Positions 48,779-60,835 of a DNA stretch of 64,000 nucleotides are shown piece after piece (the stretch's first letter is position 1; every line of letters begins with the position of its first letter). This stretch comes from Chrysoperla carnea (lineage: Eukaryota; Arthropoda; Insecta; Neuroptera; Chrysopidae): positions 63,590,181-63,654,180 of the forward strand of contig NC_058340.1 in the NCBI RefSeq assembly GCF_905475395.1, written 5' to 3'. A program made the translations under genes and the position numbers. The notes under the pieces were generated by a model, which was not told the DNA's origin, did no database searches, and saw nothing but the letters and a program-made list of their open reading frames with translations.

Positions 48779-50531
48779 AAAAAAAAAACTCTGAAATCTG
48801 ATCCTTCATTTTTATATTTAGATTGAGCATGTCAAAGATTATATTTGCATAATTATTCTTCGAGTTCTTTCTGTGTAAAAATCTCAAAATTTACTTATTA
48901 ATTATACCTTTTTTACAGTCATGAAAGCTTTCCAAATCTCAGTTATCTAAACTCTGTACAATGATGATAGATTGGCGATTGTACTCAATTCTTGCTATCT
49001 AGATTTAGCATAAGTATCAGTCTCCCATTCTCTTGCCTTCTCCCAAGCCCCCTGTGTAGGTCTAAGTAAAGATTGATACTAGACAAAAAAAAAATTACTC
49101 TAATATAAATATTATGACCATAGTTCTAATTTAAACAATATTTTTTGTTTAATTTTGAATTGAAGATAAGAATAATTAAAAAATTTTTATTACATTACAA
49201 TATACCGAAACAATTTTCTGTAAATAAATGGGCATTACTAAGCATTTTATAATTCTGTAGGTGAATGGAAAATTTTATCACGATATATGACGACAAATAA
49301 AGGGTCACCCAATAAAGATGCTCCAACTGTTGTCAATGTTTAAGGGCCATGTTGGTGAAACTATAGCCGTAAATTTGTATATTATAATAATAGGGTATTT
49401 GTTATATTTTTAATCTTAAAATATATTAAGATTTCTTATCATTATTTTTTAACTAAGCCAAAAAATTATTTTTTAAATTTTTTAATGTATCTACGCCAAA
49501 AGAACCACACAATGTGCGTTATGTGTGGAAAATTCATTTTTGAACAAAATATCGAAATAAAAAAACTACAGGTCTAATCTGTAAAGATCATATATGCATC
49601 AGAATTTCAGGTTTGTGGAAGTTTTAATTCCCAATATGGGATATGTGTGTCTACACGCTTAAATTATTTTTAGATCTAATTTGCTTATAAGGAATTTCCG
49701 CTCATAACTCGACCTCGAACCTCGTATAATGCGTTTCTTCGTAACTTCTAGACAATAAATTGTCAAATGGTTTTTTTTAAATAATATTTCCTTGTAATTT
49801 AATAAGTGCAAATGATAATATTTCCTTGTAATTGTAATTATAGTTATTTAGTTCACGAAATCACGAATAAAAAAAAAAAAAAATTCAAACACTTCGCCAA
49901 AATCATTGACATACATTTGGTATAGATAAAATGCCAAACATAATTAATTTATCATACACTTGACTTATAGGTAATTATACCGTATATGAAAGACGCCTGG
50001 CTGCCTAGAAGTCACAAAACAAATTAATAAAAAAGAACTTGAAAAATTGACAATATTGATCTTTTAATCAGTGATTTAAATGTCAACGAAACTTTTTTTG
50101 GATTTGTTAAATGTTTCAGCTTTTTCTTTTAAGCATGACTGAATCTGTCTCTCTGACTGGCAGATTTGTCCAATTCTTTTCACAGAATATTGTTAGCTGT
50201 GAGATTCCGAAGTTGTAGAACTTTTTGTTGTTTAATAACACAAGAGTACATAAAATATGTACTCTTTTGACCTCTCGACAACCCCAAAACTTGAAATTTT
50301 TTTGAATAAGTATGCTAATATGCAATCATATGATAATTGACAATAATTTGATTTTTTTTGGTCATTCCAATCATATGATTGTTTTTCAAAGGTTTTGTTA
50401 AACATGTGACATTATTTTTCTAGTGGTTTTTGAACAGCTATAACTATTCTTTGATGATAAGTACGCTCAAACGCAATATTTTTAAGCCAGTATAAATTAA
50501 GTATCATTGCATTGTAAAAACACTTCAAGTT
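48779..50531. other. gene-free region
   Basis: AT-rich, without recognisable gene. A direct duplication of about 24 bp (AATATTTCCTTGTAATT) occurs near 49783 and 49817. The sequence AATAATAGGGTATTTGTTAT near 49387 resembles the end of the element at 5577-6029. Confidence 0.45.
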
Positions 50532-50842
50532 GTATACAGGCCATTTTTGTACCATCTAGGCATACCAATATCATTAGTATGACAGATACATGCCTTAAGC
50601 CATGCATCTAAGTGAGAGGTAGGTATTATACATATGTGTATATCAAGTAATAATATTTGTATGTGCAACAAAACTCCCACTCTCTCCATGCACAGAAGAT
50701 CTGTCTTATCGTATCTGTAGAGGCAATTACATGCTAAACACATATATATAATACCTCTCACTTATACGCATGGCTTAAGGCATGTATTCTGTCATACTAA
50801 TGATATTGGTATGCCTAGATGGTACAAAAACGGCCTGTATAC
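50532..50842. mobile_element. MITE-like inverted-repeat element
   Basis: The left end GTATACAGGCC and following TACCATCTAGGCATACCAAT and CATTAGTATGACAGATACAT return in reverse complement at the right end, finishing at 50842. The arms are about 110 bp and the ends suggest a TA target (TATACAGG and CCTGTATA). No coding frame; the open frame at 50525-50761 is antisense to the arms. Confidence 0.8.
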
Positions 50843-51568
50843 TTACCTTAAGACCTATCACACAAACTTTTGACTTGTTGCGAATAGGTCCAAACAATCT
50901 CTCTTTCATATTTAAGAGCCTTCTGGTGTCCTTCTAATTAGATACTGGTACAATTTTTTGTTGTCAAATGTATATCATTTATCATATGATACAAGTAAGG
51001 TATTATTATTTTTTTGGTACTAATAAATAATGCAAATAATTATAAAATATTTTTATGTTTTTATATAGATATAAATTATTTAAAATAATAAATATTAATA
51101 ATAATATGATTATTTCAAAAATCTTACTAATTTAGATAATCAAATGTAAATAATATAAAATTTGGTCATAATTTAAATTTATATTTAATTTTATTTACAA
51201 AATACCAAACTATTGTGTTAAATATATTGACGTCACAATGACCAATTTTGTATTTATCAGGGAATTTATGAAATTCGCTTCGAATACTTATGCAGAGTTT
51301 AGTATCCAGCAACGCCGTACATTTATGGTGGTGCAGGGGTGAGACATCAAAGGGTGTGACTGTACCGCGCAAAACTGACATGATGGTGCGTAAACATGAT
51401 TCTTGGTGGGTCATTTCACCCGAAAAGTTTCAGCATGGGCTTGTGGTCTATAATCCTTTATTTTCATGAAGGTAAAGGGTTTCAAAAAAGGTATTGATGG
51501 TAAGACTCGAATACTCTCATGTTTTTTTTTCGAAATTTGCAATTTTAATCAATTAAAGTTGCAGTACA

Positions 51569-51774
51569 ATAATTAATGAGAACTCTAGGATATGTCGAAA
51601 TAAATTTCGATTTTTGCCCCGATTTTTGCCATTGGTGGCGGACTGCACCAAATTAGCAAAGAGTAACATTCACTAGCTAATTCTTACTGATGATGACTAC
51701 TTGGTAGTCGAAAATACGTATTTTAAAAATACAAAAAACTGATCTAGGAAATTGGGGCAAAAATCGAAATTTAG
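51569..51774. mobile_element. inverted-repeat element, family E, copy 2 (shortened)
   Basis: Contains the same left end (CTCTAGGATATGTCG), the core GCGGACTGCACCAAATTAGC and the right arm with TGATGACTACTTGGTAGT as 48487-48778, but most of the left arm is missing. Confidence 0.75.
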
Positions 51775-52838
51775 TACAATAACTGATTGAACTACGAAAA
51801 AATATAAAAAGGAAAATAAATTGAGTCTGGTGCGACCCTCGAGGTCCACACGAAAAACTTCCCAGTATAATAAAAAGTTATAAAAAGGTCTTGTTAACAT
51901 TTATAGATCATGTTTCGAACATGTTTTGCGGCTTATGTTGGAACGATCATTATCTCCATAGATAAATGATAAGTTTCAAGCAGATTTTGTTTATCGAGTT
52001 TTTTCCAGTTTTTTTATTACCATTAAAAAACGGCTCAACCAAATCTGCTTAAAACTCTTCCAGTTCTTAAATACACGATTACGCGTCAAATAAGCCCAGT
52101 CACGTGTTAATATCATAATTGGTTCGCGATATAATCAAGGCAGACTCACACAGACATCACATTGAAAAGGATTGATTCTGATATAAAGGCCTTGAAATCG
52201 CGGAAATATGTAAAACTGGAGATATTTAAAATCGACCGCATTAGGTGCATTAACCTCCTCTGGGAAGTTAATAATTTATCTATTCCAGGCATTCTTTAAA
52301 TCTACAAATATCGCTACTTAGATCTAAAAAATACAGGCGTATATTTATCCGGTTTTTTCGTTTTATCGTAGTCAATCGCTTTTTTTGATTTCCCAAATAG
52401 ATACTTTTTAATTAACAAAACAATTTTTTTAATTTATTTTCTTTTTTTAATTGCAAATGTTTTAAAATATGTCTACAAAAATAAATACACATTAATATCA
52501 ATTAATTTTTTTTGACGTAAACAATAAATTATTCTTGCAATTTTATAATAGTGGCGTCGTCGTTTTCATAATTAGGTAAATATTATAAAATATGTTTTAT
52601 TACTTTTATATAATTAAACATAATTTAAAAAATCATTAAATATATAATATTTACACATCAATCGCAGCCGAATTAATTATTAGAGTGACAATGGCTAGCC
52701 AACACGACTTCCAATCGAATTTTCTTCTTCTCGTTTTTTGGTAATCCTTAAACTTTTGAGAATTCTATATAGTCCAATTGTCCCTTAGCGGCGGCCACCG
52801 TTTAGATCTATCGGAATGAATGGACCTCGCAATATCAT

Positions 52839-53210
52839 GAAACTTTTTCAAACCCACCCTAATATGTTCTTTGGATCATTCTGATCAAAAGCTCTCTTGG
52901 CTACAAAAATTTTTAAAGAGTAGTTTTCGATTTAAAGGCGATTAAAGCTACGAAAATATGATAGTTTTAGTGTATATAACCAAGAAAATGGCTTTCTGTG
53001 AAACTTTTCCAAACCCCTAAAATATTCTTCAGATCGCTCTGATCAAAAACTCTCACCGCGACAAAACTTTTTGACAAGTAGTTTTCGAGCTGCGGGCGAT
53101 CAAAAATAAATAGTTATAGTACCTATACGACTAGAAAACTAGCTTTTGTGAAACTTATTCAAATAACCCCCAAAATTGTTCTTCGAATTGTTCTGACCAA
53201 AAGTACTGTT
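52839..53210. repeat. three degenerate tandem units of about 150-160 bp
   Basis: Each unit begins GAAACTT (52839, 53000 and 53150) and carries a variant of TTCTGATCAAAAGCTCTC followed by an AAAAATTTTT-type stretch and AGTAGTTTTCGA. Similarity is clear but moderate, so the array is old. The third unit is cut short. Confidence 0.7.
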
Positions 53211-54671
53211 TTTGGTATTTGCTATGTTCGCTTATGAAAAAAATAAGCGGGTACACAATGAGAGCAAAGAACGCACAAAAATTGGAATTCTTTGGCCAAT
53301 ACTGTTTAAGTAGAAATAAATGGAAATTTTTACAATAAGGGAAGTTATAAAAACTAATTTTATATTATAATTTATCGTTTTTATATTTTTTAGACTAAAA
53401 TTTACAAAGATTTTTGCGATTTTAATATTTTACTTTAATTAACAATTCATAATAAGTATTGAGATTAGCGTTGGGTCTTAAAGGCTAATAATCACGTTAT
53501 AAAGATTAAAGATTATTATGTTTATTTATTTATTAAGAATATTTTTTGAAGTACTTTTAACTTTAAACATTGAGCTTATAATATAGAGAAAATTCTACTT
53601 TGGAGGGGGGGGGGTTAATAAAGATAATTTTAGTAATTAAGAAAATTATGGTTTTAACCTTGGCTAAAACGTTGTCTTAATGAAAATTAAATGGAAACTG
53701 GGCAATAGAAATGGAGTTAATGTTAAAAGAGAGTCATTGACAACAAAATATGTAAAATAGGCTGGCACGAAGTTCACGAGTATCGAAAGGGTTGCAAGAG
53801 CAAAAAAGTCGTCGTAAAAAAAATGATTAAAGCTTCAAATGAAGGATTGGAAAGTCATAATATTCTTCTTCTTATAAACTATAACCAATTGTCTATTATT
53901 TTTTAGTTAATTTTTGTTTTATTTTTGTGTTTTTATTATAAGTAATTATTTTTCATCAGTTCCATCAAATCTCCCATTTTCCCACTAAAAAAAAGTCATA
54001 ATATTTTATATAATTTTGTTTAAACAATTTCGGTATTTACATTAATTGTAAATAGTTTTTTTACAGAAGATAATATCGGTATTTACATTACAATTATTTA
54101 CGTTATCAACGAATAACAAAAGAAAACTTTATATTTAATATATATTAGTCTCTGTCTGTTTCTGAAACGAAAGTTTCTCCAACAAAAATTTCCATACAAT
54201 ATTTCTAAATAACAATTTTTAATTTCATAAATTAAACTTTTTTTTATTTGATTTTCAATGTTTTTTTTCGGTTTTGGATATGAAACGGACTGTTTTTCGA
54301 TGATAGCAAAAGCAAAGTAATTAGATATTAATTCTATACTTGTAAATTTCTCCGATAAACGAAATCGTCTGTTTGTTTAGTTTATCGTTCTGATTCAATT
54401 TTACATATGTTTTTCCAGGATTTTCCATGGGTTTTGTACCCAGGCTATCGTACATTTTTTGTATATTTTTGCTTGTAAGAAATTTGTGTATTCCGATAAT
54501 TTTAAATTCGACTTTTTCTAAGCTTCGGAGTACCTATACAGACATGACACTTTGTTGAATGTTGCATTAAAGTCTGCAGTGCTGGAGAGGCGATTATATT
54601 CCTATCAGAATTAGAAAAAAATAAATATTTATCAATTTTAACCTTCTATTAAAAATTGACCGCGTACTTAA

Positions 54672-55427
54672 CTTAAAGTGTTACCAGCATGAAATCACTT
54701 CATCAAATCAATTTTTTTCACAGCACCACGTCGTTTTGTTTTCTTAAATTGTCAAAATGGGGAACTTAGGCATAAATTATCTCGTGCTATTCGTTGAATT
54801 CTGTCGAAAAGTAGATTTTACCATGGTTTTAGCATAGGAACTGCAAAAGCCCTGTTGGCAATACTTTAAAAAGGCAGCTATATTTCAATGAACCCCTTAC
54901 TCGATGTTGTTACGACTACTTAACGATGTTCCAGCATGGTATTTGCAGTTTCTATGTTAAAGCAATGGTACAATTTTTTTTTCGACAGAATTTAACGAAA
55001 AATTAAATTTAAGAATTTAATAATGCTTACTATTAATTCCCAAAGTTTCAGAAATTTTGACCGTTTAAAATGGGAAATAATTATGCCAACGTCCCAATTT
55101 CGATCAATTTACGTCAAAATTAATATCTCGAAAGTGAAAATTAATTTCTAAATTTTTTTTTTAGAATTGTATTGTATAAACATTTTTTTCTACTTTTTCT
55201 TCAATATATAATAATATCATAAAAATAGTTGGAGAGCCCGGACATTTTACATGCTTTAAATGGGACATGAACCTCAAAATCGCGAACTTTGTCTTTAAAT
55301 ATCTCGCGATCTAAACGGTCAAAAATTATGAAATTTTAGGAATTCATAAATAAAGCTATTATAAACCCGAGAAAAAAAATTCGGCCAAATCTGTCGAAAA
55401 GTGATTTCATGCTGGTACTACCTTAAT
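54672..55427. mobile_element. inverted-repeat element with nested palindromes
   Basis: The left end includes TACCAGCATGAAATCACT (54682-54699) and the right end its reverse complement (55400-55417). Inside, GTCGAAAAGTAGATTTTACC near 54814 pairs with a reverse-complement segment near 54960-54988. No coding frame. Confidence 0.65.
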
Positions 55428-55732
55428 ATCTATGTTTACACAAATTTTCGACTATGTAAATTAAAAAATGTATGTTTACTAAGCGGAAAACTAAATTAGA
55501 CTTATTTTAATATTTTCCTAGAAAAGTTAAGTTAAATGGTTGATTTCTTCCTGTGTGGCGGCAGTGACATAAAACTTAATCCACCTTTGACGAAGTTCAA
55601 ATTTATTTTTTGATGTTTTTGACCTTTTAATATAACAATTTATCGTCTTTTTTTAAAATCTTGCTGTTGTTAATTTGATTTTCAAAACACTTACCTATCT
55701 ACATTATCTTATATATTTAAACGAGCAATTCT

Positions 55733-55734
<2 letters not shown>

Positions 55735-55815
<81 letters not shown>
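55735..55815. repeat. (TA)n microsatellite, 81 bp
   Basis: An uninterrupted TA run. It directly precedes a block (55816-56100) beginning CAACGATCTTGGAAATGGC, which looks like an interspersed element associated with this dinucleotide run. Confidence 0.97.
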
Positions 55816-55817
<2 letters not shown>

Positions 55818-56100
55818 ACGATCTTGGAAATGGCTCCAACGATTTTCATGAAAATGAGTATGTAGGGGTTTTTTGGGGCGATAAGTCGATCTAGCTAGGT
55901 TTCATTTATCAGAAATGTCGTTTTATCCGTCTTTTCATGAAAAATTCATCAGACATCTATTGGTGTATAACGTAGTTAATGAAATACAATGCAAATTATA
56001 GCATAACAAAAAGGAGGCGTTTGAGTAGTCTAAAGTGAAAAATATGACTCTTGCTGACATCTATTGGCGAATAACCGAGCAAAGCTCGGTCATCCAGATA
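55816..56100. repeat. interspersed repeat ending in a hairpin
   Basis: The block contains ATTTTCATGAAAATGAGTAT and CGATCTAGCTAGGTTTCATT and ends with a perfect hairpin, ACCGAGC-AAA-GCTCGGT (56074-56090). A 3-prime hairpin with no terminal inverted repeats is reminiscent of Helitron-type or similar elements, but a CTRR end is not obvious, so I leave the class open. Confidence 0.45.
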
Positions 56101-56334
56101 TTCATTATTTAAACGGGGAAATTCCAGCTAAGAAAAAACATTCCAGCAAAAAAAGACGCTATTTTTTGTATATGAATCTAAGTAAATAATACATTACATA
56201 AATATAATACAAATAACCATAAAAATTTGTATTCAAAATAAAGAATCACGATATAAAAATGTTAATTTTTTATGGCCATTATAAATTTTTATAAACATTC
56301 AAATTTTTTTGGTCTTTATTTCCGCCATTAATTA

Positions 56335-56875
56335 ATGTAATTTTGATCCAAAAAGTATAAGAATCAATTTAATGATTGGATGAAGAGTTTCTGAGATATC
56401 GCAATACTCACATCGTTTTTGGTCCGTATCTCAAAAACTATTCGACCAGTCTTCAAATACACCCGATTCTTGTACTTTTTGGATCAAAATTACCTTATAT
56501 ACTGAGTTTTATCGAAATTGGAGATAAAAAAAATTTCATGATTTTTGCAATTTTTCTAAGGGGTACGTACTCCTTTGAAAAAATCGAGAAAATCGTGAAA
56601 AAAATTTTGTTTTGGAATTTGATGAAACTCGGTTTATAGGGTAATTTTGATTAAAAAAGTATAAAAATCAAGTTAATTGAATGATTGGATGCAGAGTTTC
56701 TGAGATATCGCAATATTTGGATCGATTTTAGTCCGTATCTCAGAAACTATTCGACCAGTCATCAAATATACCCGATTCTTGTACTTTTTGGGTCAAAATT
56801 ACCTTATATATTGAGCTTTATCGTAGGTGGAAAAAAAAAATTTCCCGATTTTTTGCAATTTTTTTTAGGGGTAAT
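56335..56875. repeat. interspersed repeat, family B, copy 3
   Basis: Holds two tandem units; GAGTTTCTGAGATATCGCAA occurs at about 56381 and 56693, about 312 bp apart. The open frames at 56376-56639 and 56685-56879 are the same part of each unit read through, so their similarity does not show protein coding. Confidence 0.75.
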
Positions 56876-58055
56876 TTAATTATTATTTCTAATTTCAAAT
56901 AGTTATTGTAATCCATACAAAAAAAAAAATTTATCAAATTTTTGAAAAATTATATTTTAACATTAACTTGACATTGTTTTGAGACTTATCTCTTCACAGA
57001 TTTCTAAAAACAAAAATTTGTTAAATAATAAACGTCAGTTTCTATAGACTATAGTTGATTTAATGTGGCCTCCCATAAATTACAACTCAGATTACGTTTT
57101 ATGTTTAAATTACTGGAAAATAATTATAAATTTATCCATAAATTTTTACCAAAAATTAACCAGTGGCAAAAAAACTTAAATATACCATACGATATAACTT
57201 CATAAAGCCGTTGGTTGAATCCTTAAATCCTTAAATATATTGCCGAAGTTTTGCTAAACACTAATTGGAATGAATGTTTTGAAAGTGATTTTTTTTCGTG
57301 AAAATATTGTTTAAAAAATGTTTAAAAAAAACTTTTGTGAAGTCCTATGGGAGAACTGAAAAACCCTTCGCCCATGAATGAGACTTAAAATTTCGTAATC
57401 CTAGACTACATAAATACGCTTTTATCTCTTTATCTTATTTATCTTATGAGATACCGTCTAGCCAAATAGATAAACTTATACAGGTGAACGAACAGGCAAA
57501 TTTTGATTGCATCATAATGGTTTCTAACACCCGCCTTTATTACGAAAATCGATAATTCTATCCATGACCAAATAAAGACTTTTCTTACCAGTACAGAGAG
57601 TTTAAAAATTAGGTAGCCACTGTAACTTATTTACTTACAATGTAACTTATTTTGGTAAATTCCATAACTTTAGTAAATAATGTCTAAAGATTCCAACGCA
57701 ACTGCTATTTTCTCTTATCCAAAATTAAAATAATTATTTCGTAAAAAATGAATAAAGTTTTGATAATTTTTTATTAAATTCAAAATAGTACTTGGGCCCC
57801 TACGATTTCAGGCATATCTTTTTAACTACTCCCCAAATCATGAAACGATTTAGAATTTTATATTTTTGGGTCAAAATAAATAAATTTAGCAAGCAAAAGA
57901 CAGTTTTTCTACAATTGATGACTTTTGGTACACTTTATCTAATGTTATGATGTACTTTCTGTTTCATCATAGAAAAATTCGCTAAGGTAATCAACTTCCT
58001 CGTGACGATTTATTCATAAATTTAGTTTGTTTGTATGAATTATAAATGTATAATA
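56876..58055. other. gene-free region
   Basis: No gene, RNA or clear repeat is seen in this AT-rich stretch. Confidence 0.45.
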
Positions 58056-58853
58056 CAGTGCAACCTGATTAAGTGAGACATCAAGCGACCTGCAAATTTG
58101 TCTCACTTATAGAGGTATTCCACTTACCTAGTTTCTCAGATATCCATGTATAAATAGATATCTGTCTCGTTTACAGAGGGTGCGATTAATAGAGATCACA
58201 TTATAGGATATTTCAGTTAGAATAGGTGCGATTATTAAATAAAATAACGTCTTTAATCTGTTTTCTACATTTGTTAACATTAACAGCATTAATTTTTCCA
58301 AAATTATGCGAAATCTTGTGCCTTTTCTTTAATCATCGGTACTTTTTCGTTACAAAGTTGCTTGACCCATGATAGCAAACACTAGTCACGTTCAGGATAT
58401 TCTGATAAACGTACACGTTTTTTAGATTTTGGCATATTATTTTCGACATAGACTTCATCGGGTGTCTTCTCATTTTCATAAACAGATATTCACTTCAGAT
58501 TTTCACGTACTGATAACGATTTGAGCCTTCGTTTCGGCATTTTTCAAATAAACATTCGTATGATATTAAAGCAAAATTAAAACTGAAGGTCATGGAAGGA
58601 TAAAATTAATTAAGAATAAGTAAATAAGCAAACAAAACAATGTTATCTCACTTCTCAGTAACAGAGGTTAACGCATATAAAATTCGCTCTTTGTTCAGTA
58701 TTGAGGTAACTAAAACGAATGAATCCCAAATATAGAGATTTGCTTCGTCCCACAAACAGAGGTAATTCCATGTCAAAGTGTTGGCACCTCAACATGAATT
58801 CCATTTATGGAGGTTTCTCACTTATCCAGGTCCCACTTAACCAAGTTCCACTG
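58056..58853 (-). mobile_element. pogo/Tigger-type DNA transposon remnant
   Basis: Starts CAGTGCAACCTGATTAAGTG and ends as a near reverse complement (CACTTAACCAAGTTCCACTG), with TA at both sides (58054-58055 and 58854-58855). At 798 bp it is much shorter than an autonomous element. The minus-strand core encodes a decayed CENP-B-type DNA-binding N-terminus of a pogo transposase. The DDE catalytic region is deleted. Subterminal copies of TCTCACTTAT are seen near both ends. Confidence 0.85.
58306..58540 (-). pseudogene. pogo/Tigger transposase N-terminal fragment
   Basis: From an ATG at 58540 the frame reads MPKRRLKSLSVRENLK, a stop, then ISVYENEK... and, after another stop, CLLSWVKQLCNEKVPMIKEK. 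The first part matches the start of the CENP-B helix-turn-helix domain, and the LLSWVKQ...VPMI part the second (CENP-B-type) helix-turn-helix. The sequence between is much shorter than normal, so an internal deletion is likely. Two in-frame stops make it a pseudogene. Confidence 0.8.
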
Positions 58854-59523
58854 TAATATTTTCATATATACGGTATAATTAATACATTTACTTAAAATCG
58901 TGCTTAACTAATCATATTGTAATGGGTTATTAATTCCATACCAATTTTATGACCATTTTAAAATACAACATTTAATATTTATTTTAAGATAAAAAAAAAG
59001 CCACACGCCTTTCACATTATTTCAAAATTTACTAAAATCAGTTTCTATAATTCACGTTTTTGGAAGGGGAATGTAAAGTGGATCACATCTAGTGTATAAA
59101 ATTATAATAAAAATATGGTTTTCCGATCCAATAAAATCGTTACCACTTAAGTAATAACGGAAAACTAATGTATTTTGAATATGACAGTAGTTGCCGACAA
59201 ATTTGGCTTTTATTTCACAGACTCAGATCAATAATGTTAGCTGTTAGATCCCGAAGTTGCAGAATTTTTGGTTGTTTAGATCGTGAAAGCACGCATGTAA
59301 AACTCAATGTCTTCCCAGCTATTTTTTACGATTTAAAAAATTATCTCGACAGAATTGAAAAAAAAAGAGGAACGTTGTTGGGGAAAAGACTGTCTGAAGA
59401 ATAAATAAAATAATAATAATAATAATAGAACCACATGAATTTGACATAAACTGGTCAAAATTGGGAACTTACTTTGTGTTTTAAACAGTCAAAATTTCTG
59501 AAACTTTGGGATTTAGCTAAATT

Positions 59524-59695
59524 ATTTAGCTTTCGATATTTCGAAAACCAAGGCAAATATCGAAAAATTGTATTCTTATTTTTCGTCTACATTCATGAAG
59601 TTATAACAAAATTCATCATCAAAATTGAAAATAAGGCACAAATAATTTCAACCACAAGTCTAAACTTGCCTTGGCGATCGTACCACCTTAATTTA
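59524..59695. repeat. interspersed repeat, family C, copy 3
   Basis: Close match to the right half of 29007-29339 (shared TTTAGCTTTCGATATTTCG, TTTTTCGTCTACATTCATG and AACCACAAGTCT). The left half is missing here. A (TAA)n tract at 59409-59427 lies just upstream. Confidence 0.7.
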
Positions 59696-59699
59696 TAAT

Positions 59700-60270
59700 T
59701 CAAATCTCGTCTAGCGTATTATATCAGAATTCTCTTTATATTGTTAATGATACGGAGCCTTTACTCTCTTTCTTAGCGAATTTTGTTAAAAAACTAATAA
59801 CCTCATAAAAATTAGAAACCTTTACTTATAAATTTTTTGCTTAAAAACAAATAATAGGTAATAAAATCTGCGTGCACGGCAGAATATAGATGTACTTAAA
59901 ATATAATTCTTTTAAAGAACAACATAAATTTAATTTAAGTCAGATGATTCTTGTGTTTTAATACTAACTAACATAAACGACCTTTTGTATCAGACTTTAT
60001 TAACCATTTTTATATTGCTAACTCCAGGCGATTTCAAGGTAACACACATCTATTATCTCTAAGTATATAATTTATCAAGTCTAGCTAGGTTCAATTTACG
60101 TACAGTTTGCATAAAAAACGTTTACGCTTACAATTTTACAGCAAATCTTTTAAAAGTAAGATGCTGTACAAAACTTGAAGGGAAACACTTTTGGTTAATT
60201 CGATTGGAAATTCATATTAGGGTGGATTAATGTCTTAATGAGCACCAAGTCCGAAAATTTGAAAATCATA
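59700..60270. other. gene-free region
   Basis: AT-rich sequence without recognisable gene or repeat. Confidence 0.45.
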
Positions 60271-60276
60271 CAGAAA

Positions 60277-60430
60277 TCAAAGGGCATAACATTCTCTATT
60301 TAACCATGATAAGAAAGTGAAATCGATCGAATATTTCTTAAGAGAATCTTCTGGATAGTCTATTTTAAGAACCAATCGATCGATTTCATTCTTTTATCAT
60401 GGTTAAAGAGAGAATTTTATGCCCTTTCAA
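60277..60430. mobile_element. short inverted-repeat element
   Basis: Left arm AAAGGGCATAACATTCTCT then AACCATGATAAGAAAGTGAA and ATCGATCG pairs with the right arm ending ATGCCCTTTC. Arms are about 65 bp with a core of about 25 bp, giving an almost complete hairpin. Confidence 0.75.
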
Positions 60431-60619
60431 ATGAGGTATCACAAAGTATGCAGTGCTGTTTGAAATTTCAAAGTTTCGATGGGTGAGGATGAAGAAACGA
60501 AACCTAAAATTTTCTGGGTAGTTTTTTTGAACTTCTCCCTCGATATCTACATCGACGTGTCTTCATTCAAAACAATAATCACATCAGGTCAAGGCTTATT
60601 AAGGGTGAATTCTCTTGAA

Positions 60620-60835
60620 ATTATCACACTGTATGTAAAACCTATATTTTCAGCTTGATATCTTTTTTCTTTTTTGAGTTATCGAGATGACGGACGGACG
60701 GATGGACGGACGGACAGCAAAAAATGGACTAATTAGGTGCTTTTATGAACACCTATACCAAAATTTTTAAGCGTTACAAACTTGGAACTAAACTTAGTAT
60801 ACCTTGCATATTACATATATGCATGGTATAATAAT
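60620..60835. repeat. interspersed repeat, family A, copy 3
   Basis: Reverse complement of about 8400-8610: GGACGGACGGATGGACGGAC (degenerate GGAC repeats), TGGACTAATTAGGTGC and GAACACCTATACCAAAATTT are shared. Confidence 0.75.

Larger units (their letters stand above)
50843..55734. other. gene-free region
   Basis: Apart from the elements listed separately (51569-51774, 52839-53210, 54672-55427), I find nothing coding. The 51166-51414 minus-strand frame lacks motifs. A G-run lies near 53607. Confidence 0.45.

Noticed and set aside
56376-56879. Two similar open frames that look like a small gene family
   Set aside because: They are the same segment of tandem family B repeat units; the DNA similarity covers both coding and non-coding phases.
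59168-59404. 78-codon open frame ahead of a (TAA)n tail
   Set aside because: It resembles the position of a LINE 3-prime end, but no reverse transcriptase or ribonuclease H motif is visible, so I did not call it.
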